The notes under the pieces were generated by a model. It was not told the origin of the DNA. It ran no database searches and saw nothing but the letters and a program-made list of their open reading frames with translations. The translations under genes were made by a program, and so were the position numbers. From NCBI GenBank assembly GCA_025548565.1, contig JAJLPB010000002.1, positions 682,001-746,000 of the forward strand: a DNA stretch of 64,000 nt, read 5' to 3'. The stretch is from Rugamonas sp. A1-17 (lineage in GTDB: Bacteria > Pseudomonadota > Gammaproteobacteria > Burkholderiales > Burkholderiaceae_D). This document shows positions 10,125 through 21,526 of the stretch, piece by piece; within the stretch, counting starts at the first letter, position 1, and each line of letters starts with the position of its first letter.

Positions 10125-11060
10125 ATGAACACCCGCTTCCTGGAGACCTTCGTCACCCTCGCCCAACTGCGCAGCTTCCGCGCCACAGCCCGCGCGCTGC
10201 ATGCGACGCCGGCCGCCATCTCGCTGCGCATCAAGACGCTGGAAGAGGAACTGCAAACGGAGCTGATCGACCGCACCAGCAAGGACTTCCGCCTGACCGC
10301 CAACGCCGAATATCTGCTGGCCCACGCCAAGGCGGTGGTCGACGCCACGCGCCGGCTGATGGCGGCGGCACAGAAGGACAGCGCGATCCGCGGCCGCCTG
10401 CGCGTCGGCGTGATCGAATCGGTGGTGCACAGCTGGCTGGCGCAGTACATCCGCGAGTTGAACACCATGTACCCGGAGCTGGAGGTCGACCTGACGGTCG
10501 ACATGAGCAATGTGCTGGAACGGCGCCTGCGCGCGCGCGAGCTCGATCTGGTGATCCAGGTCGAGGGCGTCGAAAGCAGCGACATCGTCTCCGAAGCGCT
10601 GGCCGTCTACCCGCTGCACTGGATCGCCCGCAAGGGATTGATCGACACCCGCAAGGAAGGCCTGAACCAGCGCCTGCTGGCCCTGCCCATCCTGACCTTC
10701 GGACGCGGCACAGCGCCGCAGCGCATGATCGAGGAAATCGTCAGCAAGATGGCCAACCTGGCGATGGTGCCGCTGGAGCAGACGCGCATCACCTGCTCGC
10801 CGTCGGTGGCGGCCATTGTGCAGCTGGTGAAGGATGGCTACGGCGTGGCGGCCATCCCCAGCCTGTTCGTGGTCGACTCGCTCAAGAACGGCGAGTTCAT
10901 CGAACTGCCGGTGCAGCCGGAGCCGCCGGCCATCATCGTCTCGATGTGCTTCCACTCCAACGCCGAGATGCTGGTGCACGCCGCCGCCAACGCCGCCCGT
11001 CAGTCTTGCGCCGGCTACTGCGCGCAGATCGATCCCCGCTACATCAAGTCGCTGGGCTGA
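10125..11060 (+). CDS. LysR-type transcriptional regulator
   Basis: A 311-residue regulator: N-terminal winged helix-turn-helix (FLETFVTLAQLRSFRATARA, then RIKTLEEELQTELIDR) followed by the periplasmic-binding-protein-like effector domain (residues about 90-300). It is transcribed away from the DUF1445/MFS/oxoprolinase group and shares a 156-nt intergenic region with it, the usual arrangement for a LysR protein controlling its neighbours. I used the ATG at 10125; a TTG three codons earlier is less likely. The effector is unknown; a pathway intermediate is the likely candidate. Confidence 0.92.
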   Translation: MNTRFLETFVTLAQLRSFRATARALHATPAAISLRIKTLEEELQTELIDRTSKDFRLTANAEYLLAHAKAVVDATRRLMAAAQKDSAIRGRLRVGVIESVVHSWLAQYIRELNTMYPELEVDLTVDMSNVLERRLRARELDLVIQVEGVESSDIVSEALAVYPLHWIARKGLIDTRKEGLNQRLLALPILTFGRGTAPQRMIEEIVSKMANLAMVPLEQTRITCSPSVAAIVQLVKDGYGVAAIPSLFVVDSLKNGEFIELPVQPEPPAIIVSMCFHSNAEMLVHAAANAARQSCAGYCAQIDPRYIKSLG

Positions 11061-11100
11061 GTTCACATACCGCCGAACGCACAACAGTAAAAATACTGAG

Positions 11101-11122
11101 GTGCGCGTTCGCGCGCGTTTTT
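11101..11122 (+). terminator. Rho-independent terminator after LysR gene
   Basis: A compact hairpin GCGCG-TTCG-CGCGC followed by G and five T residues, 40 nt after the LysR stop. The TTCG tetraloop gives an unusually stable short stem. Confidence 0.65.
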
Positions 11123-11177
11123 GAACTACTATTTTCCTTCCGCCGGCGGCCCCCAAACAACGACAACGGAGACAATC

Positions 11178-12917
11178 ATGGCCAACCACATCAAACGATT
11201 GGTGTCGCACGTATTCGTCTGTACGGTCCTGCTGGCGGCGGCTTGCTTCGCGCAAGCGGTGACGGCCGGACCGGGCACGTGGAGCGCACAGCAGACCTGG
11301 GCCGCCGACAGCGTCAACGGCGGCAATCTCACCGGCTACTTCTACTGGCCCGCCTCGCAGCCCACGCTGGGCGGCAAGCGCGCGCTGGTGCTGGTGCTGC
11401 ACGGCTGCCTGCAAACGGCGGGCGGCGATGTGATCGACAGCGCCAGCGACGGCGGCTTTAACTGGAAGGCGGTGGCCGATCAATATGGCGCAGTGATCCT
11501 CGCGCCCAACGCCACCGCCAACGTCTACAACAACCACTGCTGGGACTACGCCAACACGACGCACACGCGCAGCGCGGCCGGGCACGACGCCATCCTGCTC
11601 GACCTGGTCAGCCGCTTCGTCAACGATCCGCAGTACTCCATCGATCCCAAACAGGTCTACGTGACGGGCCTGTCGTCGGGCGGCGGCGAGACCATGGTGC
11701 TGGGCTGCCTGGCGCCGGACGTCTTCGCCGGCGTCGGCATCAACGCCGGCCCGCCGCCGGGCACCACCACCGCGCAGATCGGCGCCGTGCCGTCGGGTTA
11801 TACCGCGACCACGGCGGGCAATCAGTGCAAGGCGATGGCGGGATCCAACGCCGGCGCCTTCGCCACGCAGATCGCCGGTGCGATCTGGGGAACATCCGAT
11901 TTCACGGTGGCCCAGGCCTATGGGCCGATCGACACGGCCGGCATCCGCCTGGCCTACGGCGGCAGCTACAGCAAGGGGGGCGCGGTGTCGGTGGCGGGCG
12001 GCGGCAGCAACGTGCCCTACACCGACAGCAACGGCAAGCTGCGCACGCACGAGATCACGGTGACCGGTATGGGCCACGCGTGGCCGGCCGGCAGCGGCGG
12101 CCAGAATACGAATTTCGTCGACAGCAGCAAGGTGAACTACCCGGCCTTCGTGATGGATTTCTGGTTCAAGAATAATCTGCGCGTGTCGTCGACGCCGGGG
12201 CCGGTGATGACTTCCTGCGGCACCACGGTGGTCAGCGGCAGCGGCGTGACCATCAGCGGCGCGGGTACGGCCAGCGGCGGTGTCGCCAGTTATGCGGTGC
12301 AGCTGAACGGGCCGACTGCGATCAATGATGCGGCGGCCGGCAGCGGGGCAAGCTTCAGCAAGAGCTACAACGTGGCCAGCGGCTACTACACCGGCAGCGT
12401 CACCGCCACCGACACGCTCGGCCAGGTTTCGACCGCGTGTCCATTGGCGCAGTTCCTGGTCGGCAGCGCGCCGGTGCTGCCGCCGCCGACGGGCCTGAGC
12501 GCCGGCATGCCGACCTCCAGCGCCGTGGCGCTGGCCTGGAACGCCGTCAACGGCGCCACCGGTTACAACGTGTATCGCAACGGCGGCAAGTTGAACGCGT
12601 CGCCGTTGAGTGCCACCAGTTACACCTCGACCGGTCTGGCGGCAAGCACCAGCTATAGCTTCGCCGTGTCGGCGGTCGGCTCGGCCGGCGAGAGTGCGCT
12701 GTCCACCGCGATCAATATCACCACCGCGCCGGCGTGGAGCTGCACGGCCGTCAGCGCCAGCAACTACGCGCATGTACACGCGGGCCGCGCGCACGACAGC
12801 GGCGGCTACGCGCTGGCCAACGGCTCCAATCAGAACATGGGCTTGGACAATCTGTTCTACACCACGATGCTGGCGCAGACGGCGGCAGGCTACTACGTCA
12901 TCGGCGCCTGCCCCTGA
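11178..12917 (+). CDS. Secreted PHB-depolymerase-type esterase with FN3 domain
   Basis: A 579-residue extracellular alpha/beta hydrolase. Signal peptide (MANHIKRL... ending near AQA), then a catalytic domain of the esterase/PHB depolymerase family with the lipase box in VTGLSSGGGETM, an early oxyanion region LVLHGCLQTAG, and the catalytic His in GMGHAWPAG. Next come a short Ig-like segment, a fibronectin-III domain (LPPPTGLSAGM to about ALSTAINITT), and a C-terminal segment with AHVHAGRAHDSGGYA that is common at the end of such depolymerases. The ATG at 11178 has CGGAGA upstream and directly starts the signal peptide. Probable substrate: extracellular poly(3-hydroxybutyrate) or a related polyester. 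Confidence 0.88.
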   Translation: MANHIKRLVSHVFVCTVLLAAACFAQAVTAGPGTWSAQQTWAADSVNGGNLTGYFYWPASQPTLGGKRALVLVLHGCLQTAGGDVIDSASDGGFNWKAVADQYGAVILAPNATANVYNNHCWDYANTTHTRSAAGHDAILLDLVSRFVNDPQYSIDPKQVYVTGLSSGGGETMVLGCLAPDVFAGVGINAGPPPGTTTAQIGAVPSGYTATTAGNQCKAMAGSNAGAFATQIAGAIWGTSDFTVAQAYGPIDTAGIRLAYGGSYSKGGAVSVAGGGSNVPYTDSNGKLRTHEITVTGMGHAWPAGSGGQNTNFVDSSKVNYPAFVMDFWFKNNLRVSSTPGPVMTSCGTTVVSGSGVTISGAGTASGGVASYAVQLNGPTAINDAAAGSGASFSKSYNVASGYYTGSVTATDTLGQVSTACPLAQFLVGSAPVLPPPTGLSAGMPTSSAVALAWNAVNGATGYNVYRNGGKLNASPLSATSYTSTGLAASTSYSFAVSAVGSAGESALSTAINITTAPAWSCTAVSASNYAHVHAGRAHDSGGYALANGSNQNMGLDNLFYTTMLAQTAAGYYVIGACP

Positions 12918-12926
12918 TGCGCGGCC

Positions 12927-14984
12927 TTACAGCGCCAGCGTGACGGCAGCGCTACCGGCGGCGGGAACGGCGGAGCACAGCAGCACCTGCCCCGGCGCGA
13001 TCTCCGCAGTGCAGGCGCGGGTGTATTCAACTTCGCCTGCGACCAAGCCGACCGCGCAGGCGCCACACTGGCCCGAGCGGCAGCTTGATTCGGCTGGCAC
13101 GCCCTTGGCTTCGGCAAGCGCCAGCAGGCTGTCCGCGCTGCCGTCCCACATGGCCGTCATGCCCGACTGCGCGAATTGCACAGGCACCGGCGGGCCAGCA
13201 CGTACGGCGGCGGACGCGGTGGTGGCGTTGGCGCGGTCGACAGCGTTGGCAGACGGTTTGGCATCGCGCCGCACGCTGGCCGGGCCGAACGCCTCGAAGC
13301 GGATGCGCGCGTCGGCGACGTTCAGGCCGCGCAAGCCGTCGTACATCTGCTGCATGAAGGCCGCCGGGCCGCACAGGTAGAAATCGTAGTCGTCGAACGG
13401 TAGCTGCGCCTTCAGCCAATCCAGGTCGATGCGCCCCCTGCTCGCCTGCCAGTTGGCGATGTCGCCAGGCTCGCCATCCTCGCCGCTGTAGCGTATGTGG
13501 ACATTGAGGTTGCGATGCCCCGCCGCCATCGCCTGCAGATGCGCGGCAAACGCGTGCTCGTCGCGGTTGCGCGCGCCGTGGAAGAAGTGGATGGCGTGCC
13601 GGTGGCGCGTGCGGCTGCCATTCACCAGTAGCCCGTTCAACATGGCGATCATCGGCGTGATGCCGATGCCGGCCGACAGCAGCACCGCCGGACGCCGCGT
13701 GCCCTGCTCGAAAACGAAATCGCCACCAGGCCCCAGCAGTTCGACGCGTGCGCCCGGCACCAGATGATCGTGCAGCCAGCCGGAGACGGCGCCGTCGCGC
13801 TTGACGCTGATGCGGTAGCGGCGGCCGTTGGGCGCGTCGGACAGCGTGTAGCTGCGGATGCGCTGCGCGCCCTCGCCACCGGCCGGCGCGCGCAGCGAGA
13901 TGAACTGGCCCGGCACATGCGCGGCCACCGCCATGCCATCGGCCGGCTCCAGATAAAACGATTGCACGGTGGCGCTTTCGCGCACCACCTCGGCGACCGT
14001 GTAGGGACGCCACGCACTGGTCAGCGCGGCCGCTTGCAGCACGCGGTCCGCCTCTTCCCAGACGCCGGTGCGCGCCACTTGCGCGGCCGGCTTGGGCGCG
14101 CTCCAGCGGAACGGCAGCGCGCCCACATTGCGCACCACTTCGCGGACATGAAAGCGCAGCAACTGCTCCGCGCCGGCGAAGGCCCGCAGCTGCGCGCCTT
14201 CCCAGATAATCTCCGCCTCCACCGCCACATGCAGCATATCGCCGCGCTCGAAGTCGATGAACAGCAAGCCCGCGCGCGGATGGGCGAGCAGATTGCCCAT
14301 CGTGTTGAAGAAGAAGTTGCCGACAAATTCGGGCGACGTCAGTGTGCGCTCATCGTCGATCCGTACAAAGCCGGGCCGCCCGCCGCGATGCGACACATCC
14401 ACGCCGCGCCCCGCCTCGGTCTCCAGGTTGGCGCTGGCGATGAAGAAGGTATCGGCGCGGGCGATCAGCTCCCGGTCCTGCGCGCTCAACACATCGGCGC
14501 GCAGCACCTGCGGCGTGGGCACGGAAGGAACCGGCGTCTGCACGCGGTCCTGGATGTACTGCGGGCAGTTGCCGAAGCTCTGCGTCACCGCCACCTGCAT
14601 CAAGCCCCCATCCATCGCGGCGATCACGCCGTTGACGCGGTTGCGCCGGCGCGTGGTGGGCACCAGTCCCAAACCGCCGATGTGGGCGCCCACGCGCAAC
14701 TGCCCCTGCAGCGGATCGCCCGCCAGCATGCCGCCGGCTACGCGCAGCGTGCGCTCATCGGGTGTCGAAATAAAACCAGGGTGGTTGACCAGCATGGTGG
14801 CCCACGGCTGCCCCGCCTCATCGAGCGCGCCGAGGAAGAACAGCGGCAGCTCGCCGAAGAACTGCCGGTGCTGGTCCGGCATGTAGTCGCGCACACCGGC
14901 ACTGCCGGCGCCGGCCATCTGTTCGCGCACGCCGACCCGCTGTTGGATGGCCAGTTCACCCGCATGGAACGGCGAGACGCTCAT
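12927..14984 (-). CDS. Three-module oxidoreductase: PNPOx-like, ferredoxin reductase, 2Fe-2S ferredoxin
   Basis: A 685-residue cytoplasmic fusion. Residues about 40-330 form a pyridoxamine-phosphate-oxidase-like split-barrel with the segment FVGNFFFNTMGNLLAHPRAG. Residues about 340-570 form a ferredoxin-NADP reductase module: flavin motif RSYTLSDAPNG and NAD(P) motif VLLSAGIGITPMIAML. The last 90 residues are a plant-type 2Fe-2S ferredoxin with CRSGQCGAC and a final LLC cysteine. This architecture resembles phthalate-dioxygenase-reductase-like electron chains attached to a split barrel. It lies 12 nt downstream of the GST gene, so both are probably one unit. The electron acceptor is unknown. 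Confidence 0.88.
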   Translation of the reverse strand: MSVSPFHAGELAIQQRVGVREQMAGAGSAGVRDYMPDQHRQFFGELPLFFLGALDEAGQPWATMLVNHPGFISTPDERTLRVAGGMLAGDPLQGQLRVGAHIGGLGLVPTTRRRNRVNGVIAAMDGGLMQVAVTQSFGNCPQYIQDRVQTPVPSVPTPQVLRADVLSAQDRELIARADTFFIASANLETEAGRGVDVSHRGGRPGFVRIDDERTLTSPEFVGNFFFNTMGNLLAHPRAGLLFIDFERGDMLHVAVEAEIIWEGAQLRAFAGAEQLLRFHVREVVRNVGALPFRWSAPKPAAQVARTGVWEEADRVLQAAALTSAWRPYTVAEVVRESATVQSFYLEPADGMAVAAHVPGQFISLRAPAGGEGAQRIRSYTLSDAPNGRRYRISVKRDGAVSGWLHDHLVPGARVELLGPGGDFVFEQGTRRPAVLLSAGIGITPMIAMLNGLLVNGSRTRHRHAIHFFHGARNRDEHAFAAHLQAMAAGHRNLNVHIRYSGEDGEPGDIANWQASRGRIDLDWLKAQLPFDDYDFYLCGPAAFMQQMYDGLRGLNVADARIRFEAFGPASVRRDAKPSANAVDRANATTASAAVRAGPPVPVQFAQSGMTAMWDGSADSLLALAEAKGVPAESSCRSGQCGACAVGLVAGEVEYTRACTAEIAPGQVLLCSAVPAAGSAAVTLAL

Positions 14985-14996
14985 GATGGCCTCCGC

Positions 14997-15620
14997 TTAA
15001 ATGGTCTCTGGCGCCAGGCCGCAGGCGGTGGCCTGCATCGGCACGAAACCCGGCAGCGCGCGCACATTGGCCAGCCAGGCGCGGATGTTCGGGTAAGGCT
15101 TCAACGACACGCCACCTTCCGGCGCGTGCTCGATGTAGCTGAACGCGGCGACATCGGCGATGCTGGCCTGCTCGCCCAGCGCAAAACGGCGGCCGGCCAG
15201 CTCGACCTCCATCGCGTCGAACAGCCGCACCGCGATGCTCTTGGCGCGCTCGTGGTCGAACGGCATGCCAAATGCCACCACGAGCCGCGCCACGCACGGG
15301 CCGTAGGCGATCTTGCCCGACGCGTTGGACAGCCAGCGCTGCACCGTGGCCGCCGCCACCGGTTCGCGCGGCAGCCAGCGGCCGCTGTCGTCGTATTTCA
15401 GGGCCAGGTAGACCAGGATCGCGGTCGAATCGGGAATGGTCACGTCGCCGTCTTCCAGCACCGGCACTTCGCCGAAGGGACTGCGCGCCAGGTACTCGGG
15501 CGTGCGGTTCTCGCCGGCGCGCATATCGAGCTGGACGAATTCATACGGCAAGTTCAACAGGCTGAGGAACAAGCGCACGCGGTGGGTGTGGCCGGAAAGG
15601 AGGGAGCCGTATAGTTTCAT
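14997..15620 (-). CDS. Glutathione S-transferase family protein
   Basis: A 207-residue GST. Thioredoxin-like N-terminal domain (MKLYGSLLSGHTHRVRLFL) with the cis-Pro loop FGEVPVLEDG and the glutathione-contacting IPDSTAILVYLA; all-alpha C-terminal domain (residues about 85-200). The ATG at 15620 starts exactly at the first beta strand, so the longer upstream reading was dropped. It is divergent from the LysR gene at 15743 and followed after 12 nt by the flavin/iron-sulfur fusion gene. Confidence 0.93.
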   Translation of the reverse strand: MKLYGSLLSGHTHRVRLFLSLLNLPYEFVQLDMRAGENRTPEYLARSPFGEVPVLEDGDVTIPDSTAILVYLALKYDDSGRWLPREPVAAATVQRWLSNASGKIAYGPCVARLVVAFGMPFDHERAKSIAVRLFDAMEVELAGRRFALGEQASIADVAAFSYIEHAPEGGVSLKPYPNIRAWLANVRALPGFVPMQATACGLAPETI

Positions 15621-15704
15621 GGTGAATGTCCTGTGACGTTGGATAGTCCGGCCAGTATATTCAGCTACAATCGTGCCGATAAGCTGGACAAAACCGGACA
15701 CTCA

Positions 15705-15721
15705 GTCCACTCTAAGTGGAC
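15705..15721. promoter_or_regulatory. Perfect 17-bp palindrome, candidate LysR operator
   Basis: GTCCACT-CTA-AGTGGAC, with 7-bp perfect arms, lies between the divergent GST and LysR genes. The neighbouring GGACAAAACCGGAC (around 15686-15699) repeats the half-site core. An in-frame GTG at 15716 falls inside the palindrome, which favours the ATG at 15743 as the regulator start. Confidence 0.5.
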
Positions 15722-15742
15722 AATCATACTCAGCACCCCGCC

Positions 15743-16648
15743 ATGGCCGATTTAAGCACCGTCAACCTGAACCGCCTGATCACCTTCGTCGCCGTGGTGG
15801 ACGCCGGCTCACTGACGGCCGCCGCCGAGCGCCTGGGCCTGGCCAAGTCCATGGTCAGCAAGCACATGCAGCTGCTGGAGGCCGAAGTCGGCGTCGCCCT
15901 GCTGCTGCGCTCGACCCGCAAGCTGTCGCTGACAGAGGCCGGCCGCGCCTTCTACGATTCCAGCCGCCAGTTGCTGCTGCAGGCCGAACAAGCCATCGAG
16001 CAGGCCCGCAGCGGGCGCGCGGTCCCGCAAGGCACGCTGCGGGTGGCCGCGCCCATCGACTATGGCGTGATGGTGGTGGCGCCGGTGTTGTCGCAGTTGC
16101 GGCTGCGCTATCCGGCGTTGAAGGTCGAACTGGTGTGCGGCGACAGCCTGATCGACCTGATCGCCGAAGGCATCGACGTCACGGTCAGGCTGGGCAAGCT
16201 GGCAGATTCCGGCTACATGGCGGCGCGCGTCGGCCGCATGGTGCGCCTGCTGGTGGCCAGCCCGGACTTCGTCGCCCGCCACGGCATGCCGGCCGATCCG
16301 CAGGCGCTGGCGCCGCTGCCCTATATTTCGCTGACGGTGCTGCGCCAGCCCAACACCTTCACGCTGGTGGACCATGCCGGCAACCACAACGAGGTCAGGA
16401 TGCGCAACATCGTGTTCTCGACCAACACCGCCCCCGCCTGCCGCGCCGCCGCGCTGGCCGGCGATGGCGTGCTGCGCGCGACCTGGTTCTCGGTGAAGGA
16501 GGATGTGGCGGCCGGCCGTCTGGTGCGGCTGCTGCCGGAATGGTCGCTGCCGGAGGGCGATATCCACGCGGTGTTTCCCGCCACGCCGCACCTGCCGCAA
16601 AAGGTGCGGGTGTTCATCGACGCGTTGAAGGAAGCGGCGGGCGACTAG
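15743..16648 (+). CDS. LysR-type transcriptional regulator
   Basis: A 301-residue regulator: winged HTH (LITFVAVVDAGSLTAAAERL, KSMVSKHMQLLEAEVGVALL) and effector domain (from about residue 90, with LRVAAPIDYGVMVVAPVLSQ). It belongs to the common LysR group that represses or activates a divergent oxidoreductase or GST gene. Its divergence from the GST gene and the palindrome between them suggest it controls GST and the fusion oxidoreductase. The next gene is convergent and ends 1 nt away. Confidence 0.92.
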   Translation: MADLSTVNLNRLITFVAVVDAGSLTAAAERLGLAKSMVSKHMQLLEAEVGVALLLRSTRKLSLTEAGRAFYDSSRQLLLQAEQAIEQARSGRAVPQGTLRVAAPIDYGVMVVAPVLSQLRLRYPALKVELVCGDSLIDLIAEGIDVTVRLGKLADSGYMAARVGRMVRLLVASPDFVARHGMPADPQALAPLPYISLTVLRQPNTFTLVDHAGNHNEVRMRNIVFSTNTAPACRAAALAGDGVLRATWFSVKEDVAAGRLVRLLPEWSLPEGDIHAVFPATPHLPQKVRVFIDALKEAAGD

Positions 16649-16649
16649 C

Positions 16650-17549
16650 TCAACGCCGCGCCGACACCACGATGCCGCCGACGATCAGCGCGAACGCGGC
16701 CACGTGGTAGCCGTGCGGCGCCTCGCCCAGGAAGGCGGCCGACAGCACGGCCGTGAACAGCGGCGTCAAGTTGACGAAGAAGGCGCCGATCGCCGGCCCC
16801 GCCGCCTGCACGCCCGCGCCCCAGCAGCGGAAAGCGATCACGCCCGGCCCGGCCGCCACGTAGGCCAGCGCGGCCGCCAGCATCCAGCTCCATTGCACCG
16901 GCTGGGCGCCCAGCGCCTGCTCGCCCAGCGCGAAGCCGCCCGACCACAGCACGCCGAACGCCACCTGCGCCAGCAGGAAGCCGGCCCAGTCGGCGCGCAG
17001 CGCGGCCGGTTCGCGCGCCCGTGTCAGCAGCCAGCTGTACAGCGACCAGGCGATGGTGGCCAGGATCATGAACAGGTCGCCCGCCACCAGCCGCAGCTCC
17101 AGCACGTGGCGCCACTCGCCGCGCGCCAGCACCAGCAGCACGCCGGCGATCGACAGCACGGCGCCGGCCATCTGGCGCCGGCTGACCGGCACGCCGAAAA
17201 ACAGCCAGCCGGTCAGCATCATCCACACCGGCATGCCGGACGCCACCAACGTGACGTTGATCGGCGTCGAGGTCTGCAACGCCATGTATTGCAGCGTGTT
17301 GTACAGGCCGATGCCGAGCAGGCCCAGCAGCGCATACTGCTTCCAGTAGCGCCACATGCCGGCCGCCCGCCCGAACACCGGCCCGGCCAGCGGCAGCAGG
17401 ATGGCGCCCGCCAGCACCCAGCGCAACAGGTTCAGCAGCACCGGCGGCAGCTGGTCGTGCACCAGCCGGCCGACGATGGAATTGCCGGCCCACAGCAGCG
17501 GCGGCAGGGTCAGCAGGAAAACGGTGCGGGGCGTCAGGCGGGTGCTCAT
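16650..17549 (-). CDS. EamA-family DMT transporter
   Basis: A 299-residue inner-membrane protein with ten predicted membrane helices in two EamA repeats (first begins VFLLTLPPLLWAGNSIVGRL; second around LVAGDLFMILATIAWSLYSW). DMT proteins of this type usually export metabolites or amino acids; substrate not assignable. I chose the ATG at 17549, which starts the normal N-terminus; the region from there to 17594 would add a non-membrane extension. Confidence 0.9.
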   Translation of the reverse strand: MSTRLTPRTVFLLTLPPLLWAGNSIVGRLVHDQLPPVLLNLLRWVLAGAILLPLAGPVFGRAAGMWRYWKQYALLGLLGIGLYNTLQYMALQTSTPINVTLVASGMPVWMMLTGWLFFGVPVSRRQMAGAVLSIAGVLLVLARGEWRHVLELRLVAGDLFMILATIAWSLYSWLLTRAREPAALRADWAGFLLAQVAFGVLWSGGFALGEQALGAQPVQWSWMLAAALAYVAAGPGVIAFRCWGAGVQAAGPAIGAFFVNLTPLFTAVLSAAFLGEAPHGYHVAAFALIVGGIVVSARR

Positions 17550-17695
17550 CGGGTATTTTATCGGGGAAACTATGCAATATTGCAACTTAAGCATAGCCGA
17601 TTCCGCCGTTTCTCGCTGGCGGCCACCGATAGGATTGGCGTCCGGCTGCCGCGGCGCGGTAAAATAGCCGTTGCTGATCCACCCACTTGAAAAAT

Positions 17696-17905
17696 ATGAA
17701 ACTCTCCAAACAACATTCGATGTACGAATCCGAGCACACCCTGTTCATCAAGGCGCTCAAGGAAAAGAATCCGGGCATGGAAGCTGGCCAGGCCCAGGGC
17801 CGCGCCTTGCTGTGGGACCGTCCGCCGGTGTCGCTGGACGAGCAGGAGCGCCAGATGAAATCGGCCATCAAGCAACAAGCCTACGTCTACCAGAACAAGG
17901 TTTAA
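17696..17905 (+). CDS. DUF3460 small protein
   Basis: A 69-residue acidic/basic mixed protein without signal or membrane segment, recognised as the betaproteobacterial DUF3460 family by ESEHTLFIKALKEKNPG and the ending QQAYVYQNKV. Function unknown. It is 18 nt upstream of scpA, a position this small gene often has in Burkholderiales. The ATG at 17696 was preferred to the TTG at 17687. Confidence 0.85.
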   Translation: MKLSKQHSMYESEHTLFIKALKEKNPGMEAGQAQGRALLWDRPPVSLDEQERQMKSAIKQQAYVYQNKV

Positions 17906-17923
17906 GCATTCAGGGCGGCAAGG

Positions 17924-20209
<2,286 letters not shown>

Positions 20210-20272
20210 ACGCCGATGATCCGCCCCGCAACCTGCCCTGTCAACGCGCGCACGCGCGCCGCTTGAGACGGA

Positions 20273-21481
20273 TCAGGCGGCGACGTTTTGCGCCCAGGCC
20301 AGCGCGGAGAGATGGGCGCGGTTGACGTCCTCGGGCTCCAGCTTGAGCCCGGCCGCCAGCGAGGCCACCAGGTCGGAACTGAGTTCGCACGCCTCGGCCA
20401 GCGCCAGGAACGGCCCGTACTTGCCGCTGCGCGTGAGCAGCGCGGCCACCACGTCGTCGGACAGCTGGATGTTGGCCAGCACTTCCTGCATGGCGATGCC
20501 CAGCAGCCGGTCCAGCAGCGAGAACATGCCCGCCACGAAGACATTCTCCGCCTCGCTCTTGCCCAGCGCGGCCTGCGCCAGCAGCTCGGCCAGGCGGCCG
20601 CGCACCACCGCCGTCTCCAGCAGCACCGGCGAATAGCCCGAGGTGCTGGCCGTGGCCAGCAGCAGGGTGAGCCAGCGGTACAGCGGCGTGTAGCCCAGCA
20701 AGGTCAGCGCCTGCCGCAGCGACTGGATCTCGCGCCCGGCGCCGAAGCCGGCCGAGTTGATGAAGCGCAGCAGCTTGTACGACAGCGTGGCGTCGCGCTT
20801 GAGCACGGCCTCCAGCTGGGCGATGTCGGCGTTCTGCCGCACCATCTGCATCAGCTGCATGATGATGGTCTGGGCCGGATTGAGGCCCTTGGCGTCGGTG
20901 CTGGGGCGCGGCGTCAGGTGCAGCTTGCCGACAAAGGCGTTCAGGCCCAGCGCCGCGCAGGCGTCGAAGTCGGCCCAGTTGCTGACCGGGCGCGCCACCA
21001 TGCCCACGCTCGACTGCTTGAGCGCGGCGTAGGCCCGCGCCTGGCTGCCGACGTCGGCGCCGGAAAAGCGCACCTCCACGTACGAGGCGATGGTCGGCAG
21101 GCGGCTGCCGATGCGGGCCAGGTCGGCCTCGCGCAGCAGCACGCCGACGCCGCCCGCGCGCAAGCCTTGCACGGCGGCCAGGGTGTCGGGGTTGGCCAGT
21201 TCGGCCGTTTTGAGGGAGAGCACGGTGCGCTCCGGCGGCAGCCGGTGCAGCGCGTCGGCCGACAGCATGGCCGGCACCGCGTCAAGAAACAGGATTTTGT
21301 CGCGCAGCAGCCAGTTGTCGTCGTCGTCGACCACCTGGCCGGCCACGAAGTCCAGCAGCGCCTCCAGCGCGGCGGGCGACGATGGCGCCGCCCCCCGCTG
21401 CTGCCAGCAGAGCTCATACCCAACCACGCGCTGCTTGGGATCCAGCAACGGCTCACGGACGATGAAATTGGTCTGATGCAT
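20273..21481 (-). CDS. EAL-like/HDOD signalling protein (CdgJ/YuxH type)
   Basis: A 402-residue cytoplasmic protein. The N-terminal 190 residues are a degenerate EAL domain (starts REPLLDPKQRVVGYELCW; the catalytic EAL triad and metal ligands are not visible, so no cyclic-di-GMP hydrolysis is expected). Residues about 200-390 are an HDOD domain (LNPAQTIIMQLMQMV, FINSAGFGAGREIQSLRQAL). Proteins of this build, such as Vibrio CdgJ, influence motility. It is the last gene of the chemotaxis block, 45 nt after cheZ. Confidence 0.88.
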   Translation of the reverse strand: MHQTNFIVREPLLDPKQRVVGYELCWQQRGAAPSSPAALEALLDFVAGQVVDDDDNWLLRDKILFLDAVPAMLSADALHRLPPERTVLSLKTAELANPDTLAAVQGLRAGGVGVLLREADLARIGSRLPTIASYVEVRFSGADVGSQARAYAALKQSSVGMVARPVSNWADFDACAALGLNAFVGKLHLTPRPSTDAKGLNPAQTIIMQLMQMVRQNADIAQLEAVLKRDATLSYKLLRFINSAGFGAGREIQSLRQALTLLGYTPLYRWLTLLLATASTSGYSPVLLETAVVRGRLAELLAQAALGKSEAENVFVAGMFSLLDRLLGIAMQEVLANIQLSDDVVAALLTRSGKYGPFLALAEACELSSDLVASLAAGLKLEPEDVNRAHLSALAWAQNVAA

Positions 21482-21526
21482 GATGCTCGTCTCGGAGGGG
21501 GCCCGCGGCGAACGGGCCGGTACAGA

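Noticed and set aside
10074..12794. A 906-codon minus-strand frame opposite LysR and the esterase
   Set aside because: Shadow of two real genes; no motifs and a start lacking a ribosome-binding site.
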